This document shows positions 54,281-64,000 of a stretch of DNA of 64,000 nt, one piece after another. Origin of the DNA: Ceratotherium simum simum (taxonomy: Eukaryota; Chordata; Mammalia; Perissodactyla; Rhinocerotidae); contig NW_004454173.1 in the NCBI RefSeq assembly GCF_000283155.1, positions 3,556,910 to 3,620,909 on the forward strand, given 5' to 3'. The position numbers were made by a program, and so were the translations under genes. Under the pieces are notes generated by a model that was not told where the DNA came from, ran no database searches, and saw nothing but the letters and a program-made list of their open reading frames with translations. How positions within the stretch are numbered: the stretch's first letter is position 1; each line of letters begins with the position of its first letter.

Positions 54281-55567
54281 GATTTTAGCCTGTATGGGCA
54301 AACTATGAAGTACGTTGTTAAGAGCAGAGCTAAAGTCTAAAAACACTTAACAGTGAAAGCTGTGAAACAGCCTGAGCGGGAAAGTGGGAAAAGTATTTGC
54401 TTTGTAAATACATGGTCTCTAAGTCTTTCTTGGTGAGTCATTCTTTGAATTAATCCTGGTTCGGAATTCTCTTAGAAAAGAGTTGGGGGTACAGGGTAGG
54501 GAATCATGTGAACAATTTTATGAGTGGTGTACTGGTAAAGGTTTAACAAGTGGCTCTAAAATAAAATAAAGACCTTGATTTGTGGCATTTGCCGATTTCT
54601 CTGGTGTAAATTTCATCATGGTTGATTTCAAGATACCAACCAGAAGTCACTGAAGGCAGGTTGGAAACAGACACAGAGGATTGGCTCTTGTAAACCACTG
54701 TAAACTGTCCAGCACACCACTGCTTAGGTCCGTAACACAGCGTAGTGTGGCTTAATCGATCGGATTCACTTTCTCTGTGATTGAGACATCCGGGCAGCCT
54801 GCAAGCTTAGGATTGACAAGGGCGGTGTCCAAGGGGGCACGGGAGGGCATGATGAAAGCAGGAAAGAAAGATGGGAGATACTACCTAACCAGTTATCACT
54901 CATTCAGTAAATGTTCCTGAGGAGCTATTATTTGCAAGCTTCTTGGACATGCACGTGGTGGGGGTGAGACAGCAGTCCGCTCAGGTGGGAATAGAGAATA
55001 TCCTTTCCTTCAGTTGGTTTACAATCTGGTTTTGCCCCGAGCTGATAACTGCATCTTGGACAGTGCTGATGGTGATGGAAGGCGATCCTTACCCAGCTTT
55101 TTCACTAAGGAAACACTAAATGGACTTTCTATAGCAGTAGGGAGACTTGGTGGACAGGGTTGCTGTCTTGTCTAATAATTAGATAATCATTAACAGTAAG
55201 TGATGGTCTTGCTGTTAATATTTAAAGGAAGAGAGCAGCAATTGATAATGCCATCTTGAAGAGGAGAAAAAGTCAAACCTCCCACACCTCATCCCACCAT
55301 TCACACAGGAGCGTTCTGCTACCATGTTGCAATTGGTCATTCTGTTCAAATTTCTTTGGGCCAAATAACCTTGTTTTTTGGGGGGGAAAAAAACCCAGTT
55401 CAGGCCAGCTGTTAAAGATGATTTGAGAACAAGCTTGTTCCAAAACTCCTGTCTTGAAGCAGTAGAAAAGCTTGATGGTTACATGATGGTGCATTGCAGT
55501 ATGTGCTGCTTGAAATAGGCAAGGCAAGAAGTCTTATTTCCAGGCAATGCCAGGTAACTGCACCATA
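54281..55567. other. No gene recognised
   Basis: Unique sequence; 54890-54960 is faintly L2-like. No coding frame is supported. Confidence 0.4.
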
Positions 55568-56650
55568 TATTCATTCATTCATTTGTTCATTCACTCACCA
55601 AATGTTTATTGAGGGTCTTCTAAGTGCCAACTCTGCAGTAGGAACTAGATATACAACAGAGAACAAGAGAAATATATTCACTCCCCGCATTATGTTTAAA
55701 ACCATCTGGAAAGAATCAGGCAATAAAAAGTTAGTAAAGCGATGATTACCACCTGTAGAGGTATAAGAAGAAAACAAACAAGGAGCTATGATAAAGGAAA
55801 ACGTTGGGACTCTAGATACGGTATTCAGGAAAGCCCTGAGTAGATCACTTCTCAATCTAGGCATGAAAGAAGAGGAAGCAGCCACTCAAGACGTGGGGAG
55901 ATGGGCGTGGGGAGCCCTCAAGAGCAGACTGTAGAGACTTCCAGGCAGAGGAAATAACATGTGCAAGGGCCTAATGCAGGAAGGAGCTTGGTGTGTTCAC
56001 GAGCTAAAAATAAGACCAGACAAATCTATAAAGACAGAAAGTAGATTAGTGTTGCCTTGGGCTGAGGAGGTTGGAGGTAAATGGGGAGTGATTGCTAATG
56101 GGTACAGGATTTGGAACATAAAATGTTCTAAAATTGATTGTGGTATTGGTTGCACAACTCTGTGAATATACTAAAAGCCATTAAATTGTACACTTTAAAT
56201 GAGTGAATTGTATGATACATGAATTACAACTCAATTAAGCTGTTATTAAAAAAAAAAAACAAAAATCCTGAATATTTGGAGCCTAACGAGCAAGAGTGGT
56301 GGAGAGTGAGTGAGATGAAGTCGAAAATTCTCAGGCGCTTACAGCAGTTGGGGCCTGTGGCCCTGGTGACAAAGCCAGATTTTATTCTAGATACAAGAGA
56401 AGTCATCACATTGGTTGCTGTGTGGATTTGGGGTGGACTGGGAAGGTAAGGGTGGAAGGAGAGAGCACTTGGAAAAATATTCCAACCATCTAGGTGAGAA
56501 ATGACGGTTGAGACTAGGTGGTGGAGGTGGGTATGGAGAGAAGCGGGAATTGAAAATACATTTTGGAGGTTATGATTGACAGGAATTGATGAAGAATTGA
56601 ATGTGGGGGATGAGGGGAAATAATATCAAGGAGAATTCCTTCTAACTTGC
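55568..56650 (-). mobile_element. L2 LINE, split by an L1 tail
   Basis: Reversed L2. The left part holds 'attcattcattcatttgttc', 'tgtttattgagggtcttcta' and 'aacatgtgcaagggcctaat'. After the L1 it resumes with 'ccagattttattctagatac', 'ggttgctgtgtggatttggg' and 'tgaatgtgggggatgagggg'. Together nearly 850 bp of L2 is preserved, longer than the other L2 copies here. Confidence 0.8.
56006..56256 (+). mobile_element. L1 LINE 3' terminus nested in L2
   Basis: 'agacagaaagtagattagtg', 'ggtattggttgcacaactct', 'ccattaaattgtacacttta' and 'caattaagctgttatt' followed by an A run form a complete L1MB-type tail. Confidence 0.88.
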
Positions 56651-57454
56651 ATTCTTTCCCAACTGCAGCTTCTAGATTCTGATGCAGGAGACACAAATAA
56701 CCAGATCCTGTGGTCATCCAACCCAGGCCTTCCCTTAAGCATTTTGCTTAGGGGCCGAGACTGAAATCGTGAAGGTGCCCGGCTGCAGCCTCTATGAATC
56801 CCTCTCCTGTCCCTCAAGCACGGCTTCCTTCTCCCATCTGGATCTGTCCCAGTGGACGCAGGAAGGAGCACTGCAGGGGCTCAAGAACCCATTCTCAGGA
56901 CCGGCAATCACGTGGGCTGCAAGACCTAAGGTCTCACAGCCTTTGCTGTGTCTTGCAACCGTAGAGGGTCTCTTCATTTTACTTAAGCTGTCTTAGAAAA
57001 GAAACTGACTGGGCAGAGGGAAGAGGAAGGAAAGCCCAGCAAAGAGGTATCTGAATTCCTCCCACTTCCTCGGAACCTCTCGGCTTTCTCATCAGCGGTA
57101 CTACGGTTCTATTTAGCGCAAAGTGAAGTGTGGGCAAGGCTGGCTTCCACCAGAAGAACTAGTTTGTCTGACTCCCAAGGATGCCAAGACACTAAGCTCT
57201 GGGCCCTCAGCAAAGATCCCCTCATGGCCTTAGTACAGTAATTATGGCCACTGTCACGGGGCCCAGGATCAGAGAACTCTCACAGGACAGCCTGAGTCCA
57301 AGAGCAGCTCCTCTGAGTCTGGACCTGACCCTTTCCTTTCCCTGGCTGCCTCCTGAATTACCTATATGGCTCTTGGCCAAGAATATGGCTTTCCTCTTCC
57401 CTGACCACACCCCCCATTCCCATATTTCTCACCTGTCCCTTCATGAGGCAGAAT
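56651..57454. other. No gene recognised
   Basis: GC-richer unique sequence with overlapping frames on both strands (56626-56996 and 57222-57471). None shows a domain or matches a repeat known to me. Confidence 0.4.
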
Positions 57455-57585
57455 GTAGAGCATTAAAATAGTGGTTTAAGAGCATAGACCTGGGAAGCTC
57501 CCATCCCTAACTAGCTGGATTATCTTGAGCAAGGTACTTAACTTCTTTGAACTTTAGTTTTCACATACTCTGTTTAACTAAGAGC
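57455..57585 (+). mobile_element. MIR SINE fragment
   Basis: 'aaaatagtggtttaagagca' with 'tagacctgggaagctccc', then 'tggattatcttgagcaaggt' and 'acttaacttctttgaacttt'. Confidence 0.75.
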
Positions 57586-57644
57586 TACAAACAAAACTTG
57601 GATAGAAATAAATATGATTAAATAGGATGCAAACCCAGACTTGG

Positions 57645-58600
57645 TGCCTTCACTCACTCAGCAAATACATTGAGCACCTCCTCCTGCAGGTGATGGGGAC
57701 GTGGTGTTGAACAAAACAAATGAAACCCTGCCCTGTGTTCTTTTTTTCTAACTTAAAAAATTGTAGTGCAGCATATATACAGAAAGGTGCACAAACACTA
57801 AGGGCACAGCTAGACGAGTTGTGTCATATGTACACACCAGTGTGACCACCACCCAGACAAAGAAGTGGAACATTTCCCAAATCCCAGGAGGCTTTTCATG
57901 CTTCTACTCAATCAGTAACCACCCCCATGCAGAGGTAACCACTGTTCTGACTTCAATTACCAGAGACTAGTTTTGCCTCTCAAATTCATGCAGATGAGAA
58001 CATACAGTATATAATCCTTTGCATTGCTCTTTTATATTTGGCTTATTTTACTAAATAAAAATGTCTATGAGAATCACCTGTGTTGTTACATGTCTCACTA
58101 GTTTGTTCTTTTTATTGCTGTGTGATATTTCATAGAAGGAATATTCCAATATTTATTTGTCCATTCTACTGTTGACAGATATTTGGTTTGTTTCCATTTT
58201 AGGCTTTTATAAATAAAGTTGATATGAAAATTCTTAAATATATCTTTTATTTGACTTTATGTACTCATTTCTCTTGTGAGTATATATATTAAGGAGTGGA
58301 ATTGTTAGGAATATGTAAGCTTTAATAACCTTGGTACATACTACCAAACAGTTTCCCAAAATGATTGTAACAATTCACACACCCGCGAGTGCTGTAGGAG
58401 GCTCCAGCTGCCAGGGGGAAAAGGGACAGCCTCAAAATAGAATAAGTTACATGATGTAGTATGTTAGAGGCTTGTAAGTGCTATAGAAAAAGGAAACAGA
58501 GAAAGGAAGACTTAACTTCAAAGACTGGGTCCATTTAGATGTCCCTATTTATCTTTTTCTAACCATATTTACATTTAACCTATCCAGCGAAGATTTAATC
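57645..58600 (-). mobile_element. L2 LINE, split by an L1 tail
   Basis: Reversed L2 start ('tcactcactcagcaaataca', 'ttgagcacctcctcctgcag', 'gaaaccctgccctgtgttc') stops at the L1 T-run. Past the L1, 'gtagtatgttagaggcttgt' and 'aagtgctatagaaaaaggaa' continue the same L2 in register. Confidence 0.7.
57741..58400 (-). mobile_element. L1 LINE 3' end (old) nested in L2
   Basis: T-run left end, then reversed 3'-UTR and ORF2 C-terminal words: 'accactgttctgacttcaat', 'tttattgctgtgtgatattt', 'aatatttatttgtccattct', 'gtatatatattaaggagtgg'. Confidence 0.82.
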
Positions 58601-58870
58601 ATCAGTTAAAGGAAAAATTATTTATTGAGCATCTACTATGTAGCCGGCACTATATCAGGAGATGTGAGAGTATAAGGCAAGCTCCGTGACCTGAGAGCTT
58701 TGATGATATGGCTGGAAGTCACGATGAGCACACTAATCCCATCAGAGAGTGCAGTGCTGTCCTGGGACACTGGCAGAGTAACAGGAGTCTAGAAGGAAGG
58801 GACAAGTGTCATCTCCAGTGATGAAGGGAGACTCCAGGGAAGAGACAGAAACATGTGCCAGAATGTGACC
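58601..58870 (-). mobile_element. L2 LINE fragment
   Basis: 'tattgagcatctactatgta' and 'gccggcactatatcagg' mark the reversed L2 3' end. The body up to about 58860 is degraded. Confidence 0.65.
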
Positions 58871-59014
58871 TTAATTCTTCACATTTTCCTCCTGCTTAAA
58901 TCCTCTTCCTTTTTTTGTATTCAAAAAGGCCTCGCAATATCTTTGTGCAGCTGTAATCTGCCTTTTTGGGGAGATTAGCAACCCCTCCACTCCTATAGCT
59001 TTGAATAATGTTTG

Positions 59015-59184
59015 GTGCATTCATTCCTTCAATAGACACTGGGCTCTGGACTCATGCCAGGCACTTTTCTAGATGCCAACAATACACAGATGCATCCAAA
59101 TAGTCTCTGCCCTCAAGAAGTTCATGGTTTAGTAAGAGAGAGAAGAAAGATGCATGAACAATCACAATAAAAGAGAAAGTAAAA
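59015..59184 (-). mobile_element. L2 LINE 3' end
   Basis: 'tgcattcattccttcaatag', 'ctcatgccaggcacttttct' and 'tctctgccctcaagaagttc' are reversed L2 terminal words. Confidence 0.75.
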
Positions 59185-59870
59185 TCCAGCAATCCTACTT
59201 CTGGGTATATGTCCAGTGGAAATGAAATCACATCTCTAAGAGACATCTGCACCGCCATGTTCATTGAAGCTTTATTCACAGTAGCCAAGACGTGAAACAA
59301 CCTAAGTGTCCATCGATGGGCGAGTGGATAAAGAAAATGTGGTTGTATATATACAATGGAATATTATTCAGCCATAAAAAATAAGGAAATCCTGCCATTT
59401 GTGACAACATCTATGGATCTTGAGGGCATTATGCTAAGTGAAATAGATCAGACAGAGAAAGACAAATACTGTATAATCTCACTTATATGTGGAAACTAAA
59501 AAAATCAAACTCATAGATACAGAGAACAGATTAGTGGGTGGGTGGGGAGTTCGGAGGTGGTGGAATCAGTGAAGGTGGTCAAGGGCACAAACTTCCAGTT
59601 ATGAGACGAATAATTTCTGGATATGTAATGTACAGCATAGTAACTATAGTTAACAATAGTGTATTATATATTTGAAAGTTGCTAAGAGAATAGATCTTCA
59701 AAGTTCTCATCACAAGAAAAATAATTTATTACTATGTGAGGTGATGGATGTTAACCAAACTTGTTGTGGTAATCATTTTGAAATATATACATATATCAAA
59801 TCATTTTGTTGTATGCTTAAAACTAATATGACATTATATGTCAATTCTATCTCAATAAAGTGGGAAAAAA
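59185..59870 (+). mobile_element. L1 LINE 3' end with intact target-site duplication
   Basis: 5'-truncated in the ORF2 C-terminus ('atcctacttctgggtatatg'), then 'caatggaatattattcagcc', 'gaccttgag'-like and 'tgacattatatgtcaattct' tail words, ending GTGGGAAAAAA. Flanked by AGAAAGTAAAA (59174-59184 and 59871-59881), an exact 11-bp duplication. It interrupts L2-flanked sequence. Confidence 0.93.
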
Positions 59871-59989
59871 AGAAAGTAAAACGTCAAAAGAGAGGTGTTG
59901 GTAAAACATTTCAGGGGTTTGGATGAGAGAGAGATGTTGGGAGATCAAGTAGCAAACATATGACATAAACAGTGTGCGCACATGTGCAT

Positions 59990-60017
59990 GCACACACACA
60001 CACACACACACACACAC
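59990..60017. repeat. (CA)n microsatellite
   Basis: About 14 CA units, preceded by GTGCGCACATGTGCATG, an imperfect alternating purine-pyrimidine lead-in. Confidence 0.95.
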
Positions 60018-60402
60018 GTTGGATTGCCTTTTTCTGCAGCCAGGAGTAGAACCCGTACTTGGCTGAATGGCCGCATCTTTTCTCCTTTGTATCTTTCTGT
60101 CTCTCACTCTGAGAGCTAATTCTCCAAATGATGCTCAGAAAAAGATGCCTTCGTTTCTGACACCAGCCCTCCTACCATGGGATCCAGCAAACCCCAGTGC
60201 AACCTCAGCAGCAGCAGACTCTTCAGCTCTGAGTGGTGCCTGCTTGGCGAACTGAACTATGGCACACGCGCGTGGAGAATGAGGAAAAGGAACGCAGAAG
60301 GAGAAGAGGGAAGGAAGTGGAGTGCAGGAAGAAAAAGAAGAGAAATCACTCAGAAGAGGGCTTCTGCTGCTGCTGCCCAGTCTAGTCAGCGAAGGGCACT
60401 CA
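60018..60402. other. Unique sequence before the minisatellite; small frame with hydrophobic start
   Basis: A 62-codon frame (60067-60255) begins MAASFLLCIFLSLTLRANS, which resembles a signal peptide. There is no cysteine pattern or homology that I recognise, no visible promoter or splice context, and an overlapping frame is also open. More likely chance than a secreted peptide. Confidence 0.3.
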
Positions 60403-61819
60403 AGGTTTCACCGTGTACTGCATACTGACATATAGAGAATGTGCAAACTCACCGTGTACTGCACTCTCACAGACAGAGAATGCACACTCTCACCCTGTAC
60501 TGGACGCTCACAGACAGAGAATGGGCACTCTCACTGTGTACTACATTCTCACAGATAGAGAACGTGCACTCGATCAGGGTACTGCACTCTCACATAAAGA
60601 GAGTGCACACTCTCACCATGTACCGTAATCTCATAGATAGAGAATGTGCACTCTCACCGCATACGGCACTCTTACAGATAGAGAATGTGCACTCACACCA
60701 TGTAGTGTACTCTCACAAATAGAGAATGTGCACTCAATCTGGGTACTGCACTCTCATGTAAAGAGAACACACACTCTCACCTGGTATCGCACTCTCACAG
60801 ATAGAGAATGTGCACTCTCACCGTGTACTGCACTATTAGAGATAGCGAATGCACACTTATCATTTACTGCACTCTCACAGATAGAGAATGTGGAACGTCA
60901 CAGTGTACTGGACTCTCACAGATAGAGAATGATCACTCTCACCATGTACTGCACTCTCACAGATAGGGAATCCACAGTCTCCAAGTGTACTGCACTCTCA
61001 CAGATAGAGAATTTGCACTCTCACCCTGTACTGCATGATCACAGATAAAGAATGTGCACACTCACCGTGTACCACACTCTCACACATAAAGAATGCACAC
61101 AATAACAGGGTACTCCACTCTCAATGATAGAGAATGTGCACTCACCCTGTACTGCACTCTCACAGAAGAGAACGTGCACTCTCACCGTGTACTGCACTCT
61201 CACAGATAGATATGTGCACTCTCACCGTGTACTGCACTCTCACAGATAGATAATGCGCAGTGTCACTGTCAGTTGCACTCTCATATATAGAGAATGTGCA
61301 CTCTCACCGTGCACTGCACTCTCAGTGATAGAGAATGCACACACTCACCGTGTACTGCACTCTCACAGATAGACAATGTGCACGTTCACTGTGTACTGCA
61401 CTCTCATAGATAGAGAATGTGCACACTCACTCTGTAGTGCACTCTCACAGATAAAGAATGCGCATGCTCACTGTGTACTGCACTCTCACAGATAAAGAAT
61501 GCACACACTCACTTTGTACCTCACTCTCACAGATAGAGAATGCGCACTCTCTCCATGTACTACACTCTCACAGTTAGAGAACGTGAACTCTCACTGTCTA
61601 TTGCACTCTCATAGATAGAGAAAGAGGCCTCTCATCGTGTCCCGCACTATCACAGACATAGAATGCACACTCTCACTGTGTACTGCACTCTCACAGATCG
61701 AGAATGTTCACTCTCACCGTGTACTGCACTCTCACAGATAGAGAATGTGTACACTCACTGTGTAGTGCAGTCTCACAGATAGAGAATGCACATTCCCACT
61801 GTGTACTGCAGTCTCATAG
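60403..61819 (+). repeat. 41-bp minisatellite, about 34 units
   Basis: The unit reads roughly CCGTGTACTGCACTCTCACA + GATAGAGAATGTGCACTCTC + A. Successive TGTACTG anchors at 60904, 60945 and 60986 confirm exact 41-bp spacing. Units differ by substitutions and occasional 1-2 bp indels. The unit length is 2 modulo 3, so the frame rotates with each unit; the 71-93-codon frames at 60413-60925 are repeat products. Variant units recur at higher-order spacing. Confidence 0.98.
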
Positions 61820-62239
61820 AACCTAGAGGAGAGTGATTTACGATAATACACGTGGATGGTGGGTCTGATTCTGCCCCTAAATGACTCCCTCATTTATCCC
61901 TTCCTCCACTCGGTTTTCTGAGAACAGGATGCAACAAACATGGGCCTAGGCCTGTCTTCGACCAATCAGATGAGGCCACACACCTGAGATGGAGGAGTTG
62001 CAGGGAAACAGACCTGCCTAATTAGCCCTGGATTGTCTACCTCCAAAGAAATATAGTTCTTGCTTGTCTAAAACAGTGTTATTTACAGTTATGCTTAATC
62101 TTAACTGAGATAGAATTTTTTCTTATACAGCATAGTTTCCTTAACAAATTAAAATTGAAAACTGATTACTTCATTACACATGAAGGTTGATGTGATCTTT
62201 CTTTCAGTTGTATTTTAAATCTCAAAAGCAATTTTGTAC
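61820..62239. other. No gene recognised
   Basis: Unique sequence between the minisatellite and the L1 tail. Confidence 0.4.
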
Positions 62240-62725
62240 TTCAAACAATATGGAAATATTTGGTAAAGAGTGAAAATTTTTCTTTGAAACTCTCATCTTC
62301 CTCCTCCCCTATCTCAGCCGACAAAAGAAGCACTATCAAGTTCAGGCATCATCTTCTAGGTCCTTATCTGGACATTTACAAACATACGTGAGGATTTAAC
62401 ATACACGCTTTCTTTTTAAATGAGGTCCTACTATGTATATTGTTATGTATTTTTTTTCACTGTAGTGAAATGTAGCCTGAATATCTATCCATACTGGTGT
62501 ATTCTTTTCAACTACTTTGAAATACTCCATAAGTATGGAGGAACCATAACTAATTAATCAGTTGCCTCTTGATAGATTTTTAGGTGTTATTCAATTTTCA
62601 GTATCATAAACAATGTTCAATCAAGAACCTTGTGCACATGAGTGAGATTTTTGTAGGATAGATTTCTAGAAGTCAATTTGCAGAGTTTTAACTCTCCGAA
62701 GTGGACTTGTACATTTTTTTAAGGA
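62240..62725 (-). mobile_element. L1 LINE 3' end (old)
   Basis: 'ataagtatggaggaaccata', 'ctcttgatagatttttaggt', 'aaacaatgttcaatcaagaa', 'ccttgtgcacatgagtgaga' and 'aggatagatttctagaagtc' are reversed L1MC/MD-type words. Confidence 0.78.
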
Positions 62726-63467
62726 TTGAAAGTCACATAGCACTTTTCGTTGTTTTGCCTTCCAAGAGCAGTGACAAGACGCAGAACTAGAGAACGAGAG
62801 AGGGTTAGCATGAAGGTAGGGTTCCATTTCAACCTCTTGTCCTTTTCAGCCTTAGGAGGCTGAAAAAGAAGGTACTCCATGAACAGAGGAAGGCCCTTTG
62901 ATTCCAGGGAAAGGACAAAGCCTGTGGCCACATCTGACCTTGTGGCCAGCTGAGCCGGTCCCCCCAGGTTTCTTCTCCACCCAGCTGCACACACTGTTCT
63001 TTATGCTATATTGAATATTAGGATTGGATTCAGGAAAGGAGACCTTCCCAGGGACAATTATGCAATTCTGCCATTTGCTTTACATTCCTCTCACGTTAAC
63101 TGATTTTTACAAACAATTCCAACTCTGCTGAGTGATGCTCATTGTCAGAGCGTCCTACTCTGGGGTCAGTCTACAACATCACTTTGGCTCCTGGCTCTCA
63201 TCTACACAATTTCCCCACGAGCAATAAATGAAAGCAGCCCAGAGCACGTTTGGAGCGAGAGACTGGATCTATAAAGGTCAACTATTTTGGGAAGGAAGCC
63301 AGAGGCTTCCTAACCAAACAAGCACAAACCTCGTTTTCTTTTGCAGTCAACTATTTCCTCTCGGTCCCAGTCTATTTACGGAGCCGCTGGAATAGGTCAC
63401 ATCCTTCTCAGCATATCGTTGCTCAGCAGAAGGCCGTAAATTACTGACCAGTCCTGAAGACTTCAAA
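62726..63467. other. No gene recognised
   Basis: Unique sequence. The 91-codon minus frame at 62719-62994 partly overlaps the L1 tail and has no domain. Confidence 0.4.
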
Positions 63468-63475
63468 CTCTGGAC

Positions 63476-63840
63476 CAGAGATTCTTGACCTTTCTTTGGT
63501 CCGTGGATATATTTGGTAGCCTGCTGTAGCCCGTAAACTCCTTCCTCAGTGTTTTCAAATACTTAACATAAAATATACAGGATTACAAATGAAACAAGTC
63601 ATGTTGAAATACAGTTACTAAAATATTAAAAATAAATGTGTTCCATAATGTGTATGCTTTTCTGTTAATATTAAATATTAACAATGATAAAGTCAGCAGT
63701 ACTGCTGACACCACTGTGGTTTGTTGCCTACACACATGAAGGAAACACAAAATTTTAGTTAAGAGGTTAGTGAAAACAAACACGCAATTTTTTCCCACCC
63801 AAGTTCACAGACTGTAAACTCTTTCATTTAAGAACCCCTG
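63476..63840. mobile_element. Non-autonomous hAT-type DNA transposon
   Basis: The 365-bp element begins CAGAGATTCTTGACCTTT and ends CATTTAAGAACCCCTG. The ends are imperfect terminal inverted repeats (CAGGGGTTCTTAAATG against CAGAGATTCTTGACCT). Flanks CTCTGGAC (63468-63475) and CTCTAGAC (63841-63848) match at 7 of 8, the 8-bp duplication length of hAT elements. No transposase frame is present. Similar dispersed copies are known to me by wording, but I cannot give the family name. Confidence 0.8.
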
Positions 63841-63848
63841 CTCTAGAC

Positions 63849-64000
63849 CGGTAGATCCTCTGGCCTGTGGCACCTCCCACCTGATGGTCCACAGGCAGCT
63901 CCGGTTCAAAAGAGTGGAGGGAACCTGCCATCGTCCACTCCTCCCCACTCCGTCTCCATCTCCACAGACACCACCTGTCACCCAAGCCCAAACCTGAGTC
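63849..64000. other. No gene recognised at right edge
   Basis: Short CT-rich unique sequence running off the window. Confidence 0.4.

Noticed and set aside
60413..60925. Repeat protein encoded by the minisatellite
   Set aside because: Unit length is 41 bp, so the frame rotates every unit and indels occur between units; open frames are a by-product of stop-poor repeat wording.
60403..61819. CRISPR-like array
   Set aside because: Whole 41-bp units repeat head to tail with no unique spacers, in a mammalian genome; it is a minisatellite.

Overview
The window is mammalian nuclear DNA with no protein-coding exon that I can support. Eight SINEs have the head, body and A-rich tail of the equine repetitive elements (ERE; a GGGGCCAGCCCCGTGGCTTA-type start and paired 'TTAGCTCAGGGC...CTTCCTC' motifs). 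With MIR, L2, L1, HAL1, MLT1, MER5 and MER20 copies, this points to a perissodactyl, most likely an equid. The longest open frame (179 codons, minus strand near the left edge) is a dead L1 reverse transcriptase, not a host gene. Family names come from remembered consensus features, not from a database search.

Layout. 1-1.2 kb: minus-strand L1 ORF2 remnant with an internal deletion. 1.2-6.2 kb: mostly unique sequence with a MIR. 6.2-9.3 kb: L1 3' ends, MER5A, and a plus-strand L1 split by an MLT1 LTR. 9.3-16.3 kb: mostly unique, with two EREs and old repeat fragments. 16.3-22.7 kb: a retroposon cluster, with HAL1 split by a minus-strand L1 that is itself split by an ERE, followed by more L1 tails. 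22.7-36.2 kb: unique sequence with MIR, a solo ERV LTR, MLT1, ERE, L2, MER5A and MER20. 36.2-39.9 kb: an L1/HAL1-type element with ORF1 but no ORF2 before its tail, carrying an ERE. 39.9-47 kb: largely unique, with a 269-nt polypurine tract. 47-48.8 kb: a minus-strand LTR split by an ERE. 48.8-60 kb: L2, MIR, L1, MER5A and ERE copies. 60.4-61.8 kb: a 41-bp minisatellite of about 34 units. 62.2-63.8 kb: an L1 tail and a hAT-type DNA transposon with near-intact ends.

Nothing here forms a pathway or operon. The interest lies in the order of nested insertions, several with recognisable target-site duplications, in ORF1-bearing elements without ORF2, in sequences able to form unusual DNA structures, and in a few repeat-free stretches that could be regulatory. 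Intergenic versus deep intronic location cannot be decided from the sequence.
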